Positions 36,344 through 45,850 of a stretch of 64,000 nucleotides of DNA are shown in pieces; position 1 is the first letter of the stretch; every line of letters starts with the position of its first letter. Under the pieces are notes generated by a model. It was not told the origin of the DNA. It searched no databases and worked only from the letters and a program-made list of their open reading frames with translations. The stretch is taken from contig CASFBK010000009.1 in assembly GCA_949292785.1 (NCBI GenBank), forward strand, positions 62,001-126,000. Reading direction: 5' to 3'. Position numbers and translations under genes: made by a program. Source of the stretch: an uncultured Eubacteriales bacterium. Its GTDB lineage: Bacteria; Bacillota; Clostridia; Lachnospirales; Lachnospiraceae.

Positions 36344-37264
36344 ATGCGACATTTAATGAGCCCGCTGGATTTATCCGTTGAGGAACTGGATAAATTGCTT
36401 ACGCTGGCAACCGATATTGAAAAAAATCCTCAGAAATACGCACATGCCTGTGAAGGTAAAAAGCTTGCCACCTGTTTTTATGAGCCAAGCACTCGTACTC
36501 GTCTCAGTTTTGAGGCAGCTATGCTGAATCTTGGCGGACGTGTCCTTGGTTTTGCAAGTGCCGACAGCAGTTCTGCTTCTAAAGGAGAAAGTGTTTCCGA
36601 TACCATTCGCGTTATTTCCTGTTATGCTGATATATGCGCCATGCGCCATCCCAAGGAAGGTGCTCCACTGGTTGCTTCCCAGAAGTCCGGTATCCCGGTC
36701 ATCAATGCAGGTGACGGCGGTCATCAGCATCCGACCCAGACCCTTACGGATCTTCTTACCATCCGTTCCTTAAAGGGACGTCTTGACAATCTTACCATTG
36801 GTCTTTGCGGAGATTTAAAATTTGGACGAACTGTCCACTCTCTCATTCACGCACTCATTCGTTATCCCGGTATTAAATTTGTTTTGATTTCACCGGAAGA
36901 ACTGCGCGTTCCGAGCTATATTCGTGAAGATGTTTTAAAGAAAAATAATATTCCATTTCAGGAGGTAGAACGTTTAGAAGATGCCATCGGTGATTTGGAC
37001 ATCCTGTACATGACCCGTGTACAGAAAGAACGTTTCTTCAATGAGGAAGACTATATCCGTATGAAGGATTTCTATATTTTAAACAAGGCAAAAATGGACC
37101 TTGCCAAGGATGACATGATTGTAATGCATCCGCTTCCAAGAGTAAATGAGATTTCTGTGGAAGTAGACGATGACCCAAGAGCCGCTTATTTCAAACAGGT
37201 ACAATACGGTGTTTATGTCCGTATGGCTCTGATTCTTACATTACTGGAGGTGGAAGTATGTTAA
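36344..37264 (+). CDS. pyrB: Aspartate carbamoyltransferase catalytic subunit
   Basis: Second enzyme of de novo pyrimidine synthesis: carbamoyl phosphate plus aspartate to N-carbamoyl aspartate. 306 aa; carbamoyl-phosphate site [15 protein letters not shown] (STRTR at residues 49-53), [25 protein letters not shown] has AGGAGG 8 nt upstream. Stop overlaps the start of pyrI by 7 nt. Catalytic-regulatory architecture as in E. coli. Confidence 0.97.
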   Translation: MRHLMSPLDLSVEELDKLLTLATDIEKNPQKYAHACEGKKLATCFYEPSTRTRLSFEAAMLNLGGRVLGFASADSSSASKGESVSDTIRVISCYADICAMRHPKEGAPLVASQKSGIPVINAGDGGHQHPTQTLTDLLTIRSLKGRLDNLTIGLCGDLKFGRTVHSLIHALIRYPGIKFVLISPEELRVPSYIREDVLKKNNIPFQEVERLEDAIGDLDILYMTRVQKERFFNEEDYIRMKDFYILNKAKMDLAKDDMIVMHPLPRVNEISVEVDDDPRAAYFKQVQYGVYVRMALILTLLEVEVC

Positions 37265-37698
37265 ACGTAGGTGCGATTACAGAAGGTTTTGTATTAGACC
37301 ATATACAGGCAGGCATGAGTCTTTCCATTTATCATGACTTAAAATTGGATGAACTGGACTGCTGCGTTGCCATCATCAAAAATGCCCGCAGCAATAAAAT
37401 GGGCAAAAAGGATATTCTGAAGGTAGAATGTGCCATTGATGCGGTAGACTTAGACGTACTTGGTTTCATTGACCACAACATTACCGTCAATATCATTAAG
37501 GGAGAAAAAATCGTAGAAAAGCGGGAACTGCATCTTCCAAAGGAAATCAAAAATGTTATTACCTGTCAGAACCCACGCTGCATTACTTCTATCGAGCAGG
37601 AGTTAGAGCAGATTTTCCTGCTGACAGACCCGGAAACAGAAACTTATCGTTGTAAATACTGTGAGGAAAAATATAATACACATAAGAAAATCCGATAA
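37258..37698 (+). CDS. pyrI: Aspartate carbamoyltransferase regulatory subunit
   Basis: 146 aa allosteric subunit that binds nucleotide and zinc. The zinc site is visible as [14 protein letters not shown]...[10 protein letters not shown], four Cys. N-terminal nucleotide-binding half ([42 protein letters not shown]). Ribosome site GGAGG lies within the end of pyrB. Presence of pyrI implies allosteric control of the catalytic subunit by CTP/ATP. Confidence 0.96.
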   Translation: MLNVGAITEGFVLDHIQAGMSLSIYHDLKLDELDCCVAIIKNARSNKMGKKDILKVECAIDAVDLDVLGFIDHNITVNIIKGEKIVEKRELHLPKEIKNVITCQNPRCITSIEQELEQIFLLTDPETETYRCKYCEEKYNTHKKIR

Positions 37699-37706
37699 GA
37701 TTTTTC

Positions 37707-37735
37707 TTGACATCTTTATACGACTATGATATTAT
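37707..37735 (+). promoter_or_regulatory. Promoter of the T-box/GNAT unit
   Basis: -35 TTGACA (37707-37712), 17 nt spacer, -10 TATTAT (37730-37735). It starts 9 nt after the pyrI stop codon. Confidence 0.8.
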
Positions 37736-37741
37736 CTACAA

Positions 37742-38031
37742 AAATTAAAAGGCTGTGAAAAGAAAAGTAAATGACAGGAAGTGTCACAGAGAGTTTGGAA
37801 TGGTGAGAGCAAACACAACGAATGTCATGGAAAATCGTCTTGGAGCCGCGTACCGACTACAGGAATTGTATAGGCTACGATGGGAGTGCCCATTACAGCA
37901 CCAGAGTATCGAATGATTTCTATTCCGTACTTGTAGAGGTCTATACTGTGAGGTATAGATGAATTAAGGTGGTAACACGAAGCGCCAAGCTATCGTCCTT
38001 GAAATAAACAACAAGGAGGGTAGCTTTTTTA
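37742..38031 (+). promoter_or_regulatory. T-box riboswitch leader upstream of a GNAT gene
   Basis: tRNA-sensing leader of about 290 nt. AGTA motif (37766-37769), upper stem I ATGACA (37771-37776) pairing with TGTCAT (37823-37828), then the specifier side 37829-37840 (GGAAAATCGTCT) and TTGGAGC. The T-box AAGGTGGTAACACG is at 37966-37979. A terminator AGCTATCGTCCTTG/CAAGGAGGGTAGCT with six Ts ends near 38030. The specifier cannot be settled: ATC (Ile) at 37834-37836 or AAT (Asn) are the candidates. Downstream is a GNAT acetyltransferase, not a synthetase. Confidence 0.9.
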
Positions 38032-38077
38032 ATTATAAACCAGAAAATATAGAAAGAAAATGGAGGAAACCAGGAAA

Positions 38078-38884
38078 ATGAAAGAAATCAAAAATGCAAT
38101 GCCTGTTATCAATACCTTACTAACGCCAAATGACAAACTGCTCTTTAACCTTTTTTACCTGATTGCTGAATCTCCCTCTGCCTTTTGGGCAACCGATAAT
38201 ACTTCTTATCTCATTGGTCAAACAAATGAAAAACTTCCTATGTGGGTCTGGCTGAACGAAAGTGTAAGTAAAGAATCCTATGCAGAAATAGAAACTGTCT
38301 TGTTGGAACGTTTGAAGCGAAATCCTCAGCTAAAGCTTACCGCAGATGCAAAAAGAGTCAAAGCATTTCTACAAAGCTTCTCAAGTAAGCACGGATTCCA
38401 TTTCAAGCCCCAGGTTCCTATGATTGTATATAGCTGCAACAAAGTTACTAATTCCAAAAAAGCGGATGGACATATGATTTTCTCTACCCAAGAACACAGA
38501 CAGACTCTCGCTGACTTTATCACCGGAATGGTAGATGATTTAGAACACCGTCCTATGAGAGACGGAGAGGCGGAAGGCTTTGCCAATGACGTTGCAGGGT
38601 CACAGAATATGTACTTATGGGAGGATAACGGAACCGTTACCTCTATGGCTATGATTGTGCACCGCACAAATGAATTTGCCCGAATCAACACTGTGTACAC
38701 AGACAAAAAACAGCGTGGAAAAGGCTATGCCGGTATGCTGGTTGGAAAAGTCACACAAAAACTTCTAGATGAAAATTTACTCCCCATGCTTTATACGGAG
38801 AAAGACAATGTCTGCTCAAACGCAACTTATAAAAGAATTGGGTATCATTCCTGTGGAGAATTAACCACATTTTTATTTGGCTGA
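38078..38884 (+). CDS. GNAT family N-acetyltransferase under T-box control
   Basis: 268 aa cytoplasmic protein. The C-terminal GNAT domain is visible: SMAMIVHRTNEFARINTVYTDKKQRGKGYAGMLVGKVTQKLLDENLLPMLYTEKDNVCSNATYKRIGYH, with acetyl-CoA loop QRGKGYAG. The first ~130 residues form a separate domain (LFNLFYLIAESPSAFWATDNTSYLIG) found in related Lachnospiraceae acetyltransferases; function unknown. ATG at 38078 chosen for GGAGG 11 nt upstream; an in-frame ATG six codons earlier (38060) is possible. T-box control implies a link to amino acid or aminoacyl-tRNA supply. Confidence 0.85.
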   Translation: MKEIKNAMPVINTLLTPNDKLLFNLFYLIAESPSAFWATDNTSYLIGQTNEKLPMWVWLNESVSKESYAEIETVLLERLKRNPQLKLTADAKRVKAFLQSFSSKHGFHFKPQVPMIVYSCNKVTNSKKADGHMIFSTQEHRQTLADFITGMVDDLEHRPMRDGEAEGFANDVAGSQNMYLWEDNGTVTSMAMIVHRTNEFARINTVYTDKKQRGKGYAGMLVGKVTQKLLDENLLPMLYTEKDNVCSNATYKRIGYHSCGELTTFLFG

Positions 38885-38896
38885 TGTTGTGCAAAT

Positions 38897-38927
38897 AACG
38901 GGTGTATCACTCTCTGATACACCCGTT
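38897..38927. terminator. Bidirectional terminator after GNAT gene (copy 1 of a repeat)
   Basis: AACGGGTGTATC (38897-38908), loop of 7, GATACACCCGTT (38916-38927): a perfect 12-bp stem. A near-identical copy with a different loop lies at 47480-47510, and flanking bases are also shared. Confidence 0.8.
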
Positions 38928-38938
38928 TCTATTCTTCC

Positions 38939-39343
38939 TTAACTCTTCTTAATAAACTCTGTTCTGCACTTCGGACAGGTAATACAAATCTTTCCTTTTC
39001 CTCTCGGAACTCTGACCTTCTGCTTGCAGGAAGGGCACTTATAAAAATGATATACCTTACGCTGTTTCCAGTGCTCTTTCCTCTTATTCCGCTCTACCAC
39101 CCGCTTGTATCTCCAGGTAGCAAACTTCTGATTCTCAGCATATCGTTTGTCAATCTGTTTTGACATCATACGATAATACTCATAAATCATCAATCCGAAT
39201 CCAAGCAGATAAAATATGCTCCATCTGGTAAACAGGGATATTACCAAAAGCACGAGAGATATTCCTATATATACCTGCCCAAGCTGGTCTGCGCCGTATC
39301 TTCCCATCATGAACCGCTGTAACTTCTGTTTCATTTTTCTCAC
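38939..39343 (-). CDS. Membrane protein with C-terminal zinc ribbon (134 aa)
   Basis: Two short membrane helices (residues ~22-37 and ~40-56: QVYIGISLVLLVISLFTRWSIFYLLGFGLMIYEYY), a highly basic cytoplasmic middle (RYKRVVERNKRKEHWKQRKVYH) and a zinc ribbon (YKCPSCKQKVRVPRGKGKICITCPKCRTEF). Conserved in Lachnospiraceae by general pattern, no known role. It has its own promoter (39365-39393) and shares the preceding terminator. Confidence 0.8.
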   Translation of the reverse strand: MRKMKQKLQRFMMGRYGADQLGQVYIGISLVLLVISLFTRWSIFYLLGFGLMIYEYYRMMSKQIDKRYAENQKFATWRYKRVVERNKRKEHWKQRKVYHFYKCPSCKQKVRVPRGKGKICITCPKCRTEFIKKS

Positions 39344-39364
39344 TCCTGACTTAAGTATGAACTT

Positions 39365-39393
39365 ATGGTAGCGCAGAAAATTTTTAAAGTCAA
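39365..39393 (-). promoter_or_regulatory. Promoter of the zinc-ribbon membrane protein gene
   Basis: Minus strand: -35 TTGACT (39388-39393), 17 nt spacer, -10 TACCAT (39365-39370). 22 nt before the start codon. Confidence 0.65.
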
Positions 39394-39507
39394 TGGAGTT
39401 ATTTTCTTTTAATTATTTTTTAGAAACATTTTATATTTTGACATTCCTAGTTTCTTCTCTCATAGTGGAAAATGCTCCGCAACCTACTGCTGCTGTCGGT
39501 AAAACAT

Positions 39508-40863
39508 TCATACAACAATCCTCGCATGTTTCCTTTCCGCCTGGAAAATTTCCTCTTCCAGCTCAGCAGAAAGTCTTTTTATTATCTGTGCATACTCTGG
39601 TTCATTTTTTACATCCAAAAGCTGCAGCGGATCTTTTCTCAAATCGTACAGATAATCTGGCACATATTCTTCTGCATCCGGTTGTGCTCCGCCCCAAATT
39701 CCTTTTGCAACTACCGCATACAAATATTCCTCTGTTCTTAACACTCTTCCTACACGACTCTCTGAAATCTGTGCAAATACCTGATTTTTTCTTCCCGGAA
39801 GCTTTCCGTCTGCCACCTCAAGTAAATTTTCTCCAATCATCTTCTTTCCTACATTAATACCAGCAAGTGCCAAAAGCGTCTTTGGCAGACTGGCTGTACT
39901 AACCAGTTCTTTTACCCATCTGCGCTTCTTGATGGCTCCGCCTCCGATTACCAGCGGAACTTTCAGGCTGGCATCATGTCCTGATCTTTTATAATCATCG
40001 TAGCCACAAAAATTCTCATCTCTATTTCTGGTTCTGAAATGCGAACCGTGATCCGAAACATAGACTATCACTGTATTTTCATACAGCCCCTTTTCCTTCA
40101 GTTTTTCAATGACACGTCCCAAATTATAATCCAAGCTTTCGCATTGTCCCAGATAATCAGGATATTCTTCCCTGTAATCTCCTCCCTCCAATGCCATCAA
40201 ATCAGCAGGTATCTCACAATTCCGATACTTTTCTGCAGAACCGACAGGTCCTTCATAATGTCCATGATCATTCTGGTGATGTGATTCAATATGAGAAATT
40301 GTTAAAAAAAATGGTTTATCTTCTGGAGCCTGTTCCAAATATTCAAGTCCAAAGTCAGTAATGCAATCACATCTATAACCATCAAAATCAATTCGATTCA
40401 TGTGTTCATCAAACACATAACCACCATATCCATGAGAAGTGAATTCAAGTACATCACTGACACGCCAGAAGCCACTATATCCGCCCCTGCTTTCTAACGG
40501 AATCGGATTTTCTATATAGTTTATTCTGGGCGGCTTTTCCAATTCTCCATCAGATGCCAAATGCCATTTTCCTACATAAGCAACATCATATCCATTCTCC
40601 GTATAGTATTGAGCCAACGTCTTTATATTACGCGGCAGTGCAATACAATTTGTAAAGCAACCAATTTCTGACGGATATCTTCCCGTCTGAAACATTGCCC
40701 GGCAGGGTCCGCACACTGGTTGGGCAGAAAACGCATTGCTAAAAACAATCCCATTTCTTCCTAGTTTGTCCAGATTAGGTGTAACATTTAATTTCTGTCC
40801 GTATAATCCAATCGTATCCGCTCTTTGCTGGTCCGAAAAATACAGCACAATGTTAGGTCTCAT
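39508..40863 (-). CDS. Sulfatase-family hydrolase, no signal peptide
   Basis: 451 aa member of the alkaline phosphatase/sulfatase superfamily. N-terminal metal site RPNIVLYFSDQQRADTIG and the formylglycine motif C51-G-P-C-R followed by QTGRYPSEIG. Later metal ligands are in VYVSDHGSHF. No signal peptide or membrane helix, so the enzyme is cytoplasmic and its substrate must be imported. Formylglycine formation would need an anaerobic sulfatase maturase, which is not in the window. Last gene of the LacI-regulated operon; its start overlaps the end of the DUF4432 gene by 11 nt. Confidence 0.9.
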   Translation of the reverse strand: MRPNIVLYFSDQQRADTIGLYGQKLNVTPNLDKLGRNGIVFSNAFSAQPVCGPCRAMFQTGRYPSEIGCFTNCIALPRNIKTLAQYYTENGYDVAYVGKWHLASDGELEKPPRINYIENPIPLESRGGYSGFWRVSDVLEFTSHGYGGYVFDEHMNRIDFDGYRCDCITDFGLEYLEQAPEDKPFFLTISHIESHHQNDHGHYEGPVGSAEKYRNCEIPADLMALEGGDYREEYPDYLGQCESLDYNLGRVIEKLKEKGLYENTVIVYVSDHGSHFRTRNRDENFCGYDDYKRSGHDASLKVPLVIGGGAIKKRRWVKELVSTASLPKTLLALAGINVGKKMIGENLLEVADGKLPGRKNQVFAQISESRVGRVLRTEEYLYAVVAKGIWGGAQPDAEEYVPDYLYDLRKDPLQLLDVKNEPEYAQIIKRLSAELEEEIFQAERKHARIVV

Positions 40864-41824
40864 CCTCTCGCTTCCTTTCTACCTGAAATTCTGTCAGGTA
40901 CCGTATACAGCCATATGGCTCTATATATCTGGCTCTTTTTTGCTTTAACTGCTCATTTCTCCCTAATGGGAACTCATTACACGGTTCGAAAGACAGCACA
41001 TACCTCTTGTCCGAAAGATACTTCCAGAGATCCATTTTAGGTAATGTGGATGTATGATAAGAAACGGATGCTTTCAACTGTAAACTTCTGTTATACAAGC
41101 TTGCAACGGAAAAATCATTCTTTTCCTTTTTCAGCATACAGTAAAAAACATGGGGCGGATATCCTTCTATCCCTCTTCCGATTTTCTCCCACTGTGAATA
41201 CATTTTTTCCGCTGTCTCATTTTTGGGGCAGATACTTTCTACTTCCATCTGCACTTCACATTCTTCACTCAAAAAAGGCGCTCCAAAGTTGTAATGATAC
41301 ATCAGACAGACCTGTTCTCTGTTATTGTGTGTATTGATTACATAATCCTCCACTCTGATTTTTATCTGTATATCGTCATAAATAATACGCCGAAACAGTT
41401 TCAGGCTGTTCCATCTTTCAAAACCGTTTTTTACTTCTCCTTCAATCACCGCCATACTTCCCATAGCATAAGTCTTTACTTTTTCCGCCGGAAATAAATT
41501 CAGACTGCCATGCAGGCAACACTCCCCTTCCTCTCCTCTGCTTTTCTGCCCGGTATTTTCCAACCCACAGGTACTGAGCAGTCCATAAAAAAACGTACTT
41601 TCCCGGCAGATATCCTGATAAGAGGTATCCGCTATCTTTACCGGGAGATTTTCCTGGCAGAAATATGCAAGTGAAACTCCGTCAAATTCTGCTGACGAAA
41701 TATCCATTCCCCGCAATAATTCCACTGTAAAAGAAAGACCTCCCGCCCCGCAAACAGTAATACTTTGTTCCCTGTCTTTTTTCAGTTTGACGGTTGCTAT
41801 TTCACTCCTAATAGACTGATTCAT
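40853..41824 (-). CDS. DUF4432 / aldose 1-epimerase-like protein
   Basis: 323 aa protein with the galactose mutarotase-like fold of the DUF4432 family. Supporting blocks are GLENTG, HGSLN, LMYHYNFGAPFLSE and SFEPCNEFPLG, with His and Glu in the positions expected for sugar binding. Family members are thought to be epimerases or mutarotases in carbohydrate catabolic operons. Start chosen at ATG 41824, which overlaps the lacI stop (ATGA). An upstream TTG is possible. Substrate unknown, presumably the same sugar the two sulfatases desulfate. Confidence 0.8.
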   Translation of the reverse strand: MNQSIRSEIATVKLKKDREQSITVCGAGGLSFTVELLRGMDISSAEFDGVSLAYFCQENLPVKIADTSYQDICRESTFFYGLLSTCGLENTGQKSRGEEGECCLHGSLNLFPAEKVKTYAMGSMAVIEGEVKNGFERWNSLKLFRRIIYDDIQIKIRVEDYVINTHNNREQVCLMYHYNFGAPFLSEECEVQMEVESICPKNETAEKMYSQWEKIGRGIEGYPPHVFYCMLKKEKNDFSVASLYNRSLQLKASVSYHTSTLPKMDLWKYLSDKRYVLSFEPCNEFPLGRNEQLKQKRARYIEPYGCIRYLTEFQVERKREDET

Positions 41825-42858
41825 AACATACAATTTTCCTCAAACACAATTTTCCCTTCTGAAATTTTTTCGCCGCCTTTCGGTTTTTCATGATACAGAA
41901 GATACTCAAACATCACATTCGCCGCCTCATATCCATGACTAACCGGATCTTCATAAATTGCAAAGTCCATCTGATGATTTAGAATATATTCCGCACAATA
42001 ATCTTGATGCCCGAAAGTAAAGGCAGTCCCGTCAAATTTTCCATATTCCTCTTTGGCCTTTATACAGGAAAGCAAATTGGGAGAATGCATATAGAAAGCG
42101 TTCGCTTCCGGATATTTCTTTAAAGCAGCCAATGTCTCCTTAAAAGCAAGTTCATCATCGAACGGTACTTCGCAGATATCAAGTACCTCATGTTCTCTCT
42201 TGCTCTGTTCCATATACTCCAAAAATCCGTTTAATTTTTTCCTACGGGCATTTCCGGTAAGTGGTCCCACCACGATTAGTATTTTCATAGGTTCTTTTGC
42301 AATCATGCATAACGTATTCGCCATCAGGCGCCCCAGCCGGACATGATCCTGTCCCACATAGCTGAGGCGTTCCACACCTTCAATATCAGAGGTACAGGTT
42401 ACAATCGGTAGTTGTTTTTTTTCTACCAGACGGTTCAGTTTATATTTGATAATCGGACTATCAATAGGTTTGATAATCAGACCAGAAACATCCCGACTCT
42501 CAATTTTTTCAAGAATCTCCACCTGTTCTGACAATGAATTTTCCAACAAATCAAAATACTCAAAATGAATATTATAATCCTTAATTTCTTCCGCGCACTT
42601 CTCGATACCCTCATGAACCAGTTCTGAAAATCTGTTACAGGAACGGGCATTCACTGCAACCGCAACAATCGTCTCCTTTTTCTGCATCGCCATCGCTCTT
42701 CCAACGATATTAGAACTGTAACCATATTCCTTGCAAACCGCTTTTACCTTCTCTTCATTTTCGGTGCTGACTTTCCCTCTCTCATGCAGAACCCGATCCA
42801 CTGTTCCTATAGATACGCCTGCTTTTTCCGCAATTTCTTTAATTGTAATTTTAGCCAA
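41821..42858 (-). CDS. LacI-family transcriptional regulator
   Basis: 345 aa DNA-binding regulator from the chosen TTG start. N-terminal HTH AKITIKEIAEKAGVSIGTVDRVLHERGKVS and hinge GRAMAMQK, then a periplasmic-binding-like effector domain (GLIIKPIDSPIIKY, YVGQDHVRLGRLMANTL, FAIYEDPVSHGYEAANVMFEYLLY). The TTG at 42858 has GAGGAAG 4-7 nt upstream and the family's usual N-terminus; an upstream in-frame ATG would add 16 odd residues. It is embedded within the operon it probably controls through the paired operators at 47323-47373. Confidence 0.92.
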   Translation of the reverse strand: MAKITIKEIAEKAGVSIGTVDRVLHERGKVSTENEEKVKAVCKEYGYSSNIVGRAMAMQKKETIVAVAVNARSCNRFSELVHEGIEKCAEEIKDYNIHFEYFDLLENSLSEQVEILEKIESRDVSGLIIKPIDSPIIKYKLNRLVEKKQLPIVTCTSDIEGVERLSYVGQDHVRLGRLMANTLCMIAKEPMKILIVVGPLTGNARRKKLNGFLEYMEQSKREHEVLDICEVPFDDELAFKETLAALKKYPEANAFYMHSPNLLSCIKAKEEYGKFDGTAFTFGHQDYCAEYILNHQMDFAIYEDPVSHGYEAANVMFEYLLYHEKPKGGEKISEGKIVFEENCML

Positions 42859-44323
42859 TGTTCTTCCTCTTTTTGCGTTTGAACTGCTCTTCCACCTTTC
42901 GCACATCTTCCGGAACAGTATATGTATATTGATTCAGATGCGTCTGGTTTTCTCCATACTTTTCCAAAACCTCATATTTTTGTTTGTTCTCCCGGTAGGA
43001 TTGCATATAATTGGTAGAATGTCCAAATTTTATCAGATAATTTTTTAATTTATTATAACAATCAATATCAATCTTTGCAATATTGTTCTCTTCCTGTGCA
43101 TCTTTCTCTGTGTCAAATAATTCATCCAGTTCTTCAAAATCCTGATAACTGATTAACTTTTTACCATTGCAATGAACCATTCGCCCACAGACTTCCTTTC
43201 CCTGAATTGTATCGTAAAACTCAGACAAAACATAACGTTCCGGTTCACGTACTCCTTTCATCAAGCTGCACAGTGACCTGCCATCTGTAAAAGGCAGCGG
43301 TTCTGTTCCATTTATCTCACACAATGTAGGCGCCAAATCGGCAATGCTGACACTTTCCCTGATACGCCCCCCTGGTTTACCGATTACTTCAATCATAAGC
43401 GGGATTTTAGCTGATTTTTCATAAAAAGTCTGTTTTCCATACAGGCTTTTATATCCCAACTGATCACCGTGGTCCGACATATAGATAAAGATACCTTTTC
43501 TGTTGTTTCGCCGGAGATATTGTCCAAATTTCTCCCGCACATGTCCAATCTGCGCATCCATAGTTTCTACCATTGCATAATAGGAACTGCGTAGATTAAT
43601 GATTTCCTCATCCGTTGCGTATTGTTTCTTCGACAAAACAGGAGGCAGTCTGCTGTCACATTCGCTCCTTTGGTAATCCTTTTTTATCAGCTGCCGGTAT
43701 TTCTCGGTCAACTCTGCGTCTGTATAATATGGAAAGTGCGGTGCATAGGTACCAACTACTATTAATTGGGGCTTTTGGTACTCTCCGTCCAGATAATCTT
43801 CTGCAAGCCTTACTACCTCTTGGTCATACCGCGATACCGGAGACTCGCCCTTTCCAATCACTTCCAGACAATATTTCTGATAGAAGCTCCTGCCAAAATC
43901 CCCCATATCCTCGCGTTTTTCAGTAGTATATCCCCAGAAACTATTCGTTATATCAGAACCGATTCGCTTGGTAAATCCGTGATAAAAATCCATTCCCACA
44001 AAATGCATACGACCAATCAGAACACTTTCATATCCCTTCATTGCATGTGCATGCGCAAATGTCGGTTCACTTGACTTAAAATCCCCGGCATTATTAAATA
44101 CTCCGAGTCTGGAGGGAATACGTCCCGTCATAAAGGATGCTCTTGCCGGGACACATAGGGGGCAGGTGGTATACGCATTTTCAAATACAAATGCCCTTTC
44201 TGCTATGGCATCGAGATTCGGTGTCCGTACAATTTTATCTCCCATGAATCCCGCTACACCAGCCGTATGCTGATCGCTCATATATAAGAGTACATCATAA
44301 CTGTCTTTTATTTTTTCCGTCAT
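42851..44323 (-). CDS. Sulfatase-family hydrolase, no signal peptide
   Basis: 490 aa type I sulfatase. Metal site DVLLYMSDQHTAG, formylglycine motif C57-V-P-A-R with ASFMTGRIPSRLG, KIPLMIEVIGKPGG and YMSDHGDQLGYKSLYGKQTFYE. No signal peptide, so cytoplasmic. Start overlaps the tctA stop by 4 nt, and the lacI TTG start overlaps its stop by 8 nt. The two sulfatases in the operon are not close copies and may act on different sulfate positions. Substrate is unknown. Confidence 0.92.
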   Translation of the reverse strand: MTEKIKDSYDVLLYMSDQHTAGVAGFMGDKIVRTPNLDAIAERAFVFENAYTTCPLCVPARASFMTGRIPSRLGVFNNAGDFKSSEPTFAHAHAMKGYESVLIGRMHFVGMDFYHGFTKRIGSDITNSFWGYTTEKREDMGDFGRSFYQKYCLEVIGKGESPVSRYDQEVVRLAEDYLDGEYQKPQLIVVGTYAPHFPYYTDAELTEKYRQLIKKDYQRSECDSRLPPVLSKKQYATDEEIINLRSSYYAMVETMDAQIGHVREKFGQYLRRNNRKGIFIYMSDHGDQLGYKSLYGKQTFYEKSAKIPLMIEVIGKPGGRIRESVSIADLAPTLCEINGTEPLPFTDGRSLCSLMKGVREPERYVLSEFYDTIQGKEVCGRMVHCNGKKLISYQDFEELDELFDTEKDAQEENNIAKIDIDCYNKLKNYLIKFGHSTNYMQSYRENKQKYEVLEKYGENQTHLNQYTYTVPEDVRKVEEQFKRKKRKNIG

Positions 44324-45849
44324 CCTTCATCCCTGTCTTTCTTTTTCTTATTAATCATTCCCTTAAGAACGCCATATAAAATAACTGCTCCTGTCACCAA
44401 AAGAATCACTAATGTAATCGGTCGGGTAACAAACTGCCCAAAATCGCCTCCGGTCATTGTCAAACCTTTGCGCAGGTTGGCATCCATCGTTCCTCCTAAT
44501 ACAAATCCTATTACAATAGGTACCAAAGGAACATCCAGCAAGGTAAGAAAATAACCAACCGCTCCTGCAAAAATAAAAATTATAAGGTCAAATCCACTGT
44601 TGTTGATAGATATAGCACCAGCTGAACAAACCACAACCAGAATCGGTATCATAATATCATTAGGTATTTTCGTAATTTTCGCCATCCATCTGGATAAAAA
44701 CCTTCCTTCAATGAACATCACAATATTGGCTAAGACAATACCTATCATAATTGTATACATTACGACCCCTTGATTTTTAAACAGCATCGGTCCAACTGCC
44801 AGTCCCTGCATAGTAAAAGCACCTATCAATACAGCTGCACTCGGGCTTCCAAGCAATCCGAGTGTTAAGAGCGGAATCAGCGATGCCGCCGTAACACCAT
44901 TATTAGAACTCTCCACTGCCGCAATTCCTTCTAACGAGCCATTCCCATACTCTTCTTGATGTTTTGAGGTTTTTTTCGCCATATCATAGCTGATAAAAGA
45001 AGCGACTCCTGTTCCTATTCCGGGAATAATTCCTATCACAATTCCAATCAAAGCGGAACGAAGCATGACCCATTTATACCTGATCACTTCCCGAAAGCCA
45101 AGTGTGTCTTTCTTACTCAGAATAATCTCTTCTTTATCTTTTATCTGATTCCCCTTTTTCAAAGCTGTCATTTTAGCCAGTTCTGCCACCTTTTCTATGA
45201 TATTTGGAAGAGCAAACAATCCCGTCAGCAAAGCTACCAGTGTAAGGCCGTTATACAAATTAATATTGTTAAAAGTAAATCGGAACATTCCTGTCACTGT
45301 ATCCATACCGACCAGTGACAGAACTACTCCCAATGCTCCTGCAAATAGTCCTTTTGCCAGACTTTTCCCTGATACGGAAGCAATAATTGACAATCCGAAT
45401 ACAGAAATCGCAAAATATTCAGGTGCCCCAAATTCCAGCGTATATTTTGCCAATGTCGGCGCCAAAAATAAAAGTGATAATGCACTGAGGATTCCGCCAA
45501 TCGTAGATGCAGCCAGTGCCATCAACAAGGCTTTCCTCGCATGTCCTCTTTTTGCCAGAGGATATCCCTCCATCATTGTGCATACAGCAGAATTCGTCCC
45601 TGGGGTTCCCAGTAAAATTGCACTGACACTGCCGCCGAATTCACCCCCACAGAAAATTGCGCTCAAAAATATGACCGCATTGGTAACATCCATGGAACGC
45701 GTAAATGGTAAAAATAGCAAAATCCCCAATGTTCCTGTCAACCCCGGAATTGCACCGAATATGATACCAATCAAAATCCCCAGTATAACTATTAATATTG
45801 CATTCAATGAACACAGATTCAACAACGCCTGACCTATCACTTCAAACAT
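44320..45849 (-). CDS. Tripartite tricarboxylate transporter large permease TctA
   Basis: 509 aa membrane protein of about 11-12 helices. TctA signatures: IFGAIPGLTGTLGILLFLPFT (first motif), FLSAIFCGGEFGGSVSAILLGTPGTNSA, GIVIGIIPGIGTGVASFISYDMAKK (second copy). ATG at 45849 has GGGGGTG upstream; an upstream in-frame ATG adds 8 residues. Together with TctB and TctC it imports organic acids with a cation gradient. Coupled to the tctB gene upstream and the sulfatase downstream. Confidence 0.94.
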   Translation of the reverse strand: MFEVIGQALLNLCSLNAILIVILGILIGIIFGAIPGLTGTLGILLFLPFTRSMDVTNAVIFLSAIFCGGEFGGSVSAILLGTPGTNSAVCTMMEGYPLAKRGHARKALLMALAASTIGGILSALSLLFLAPTLAKYTLEFGAPEYFAISVFGLSIIASVSGKSLAKGLFAGALGVVLSLVGMDTVTGMFRFTFNNINLYNGLTLVALLTGLFALPNIIEKVAELAKMTALKKGNQIKDKEEIILSKKDTLGFREVIRYKWVMLRSALIGIVIGIIPGIGTGVASFISYDMAKKTSKHQEEYGNGSLEGIAAVESSNNGVTAASLIPLLTLGLLGSPSAAVLIGAFTMQGLAVGPMLFKNQGVVMYTIMIGIVLANIVMFIEGRFLSRWMAKITKIPNDIMIPILVVVCSAGAISINNSGFDLIIFIFAGAVGYFLTLLDVPLVPIVIGFVLGGTMDANLRKGLTMTGGDFGQFVTRPITLVILLVTGAVILYGVLKGMINKKKKDRDEG

Positions 45850-45850
45850 A

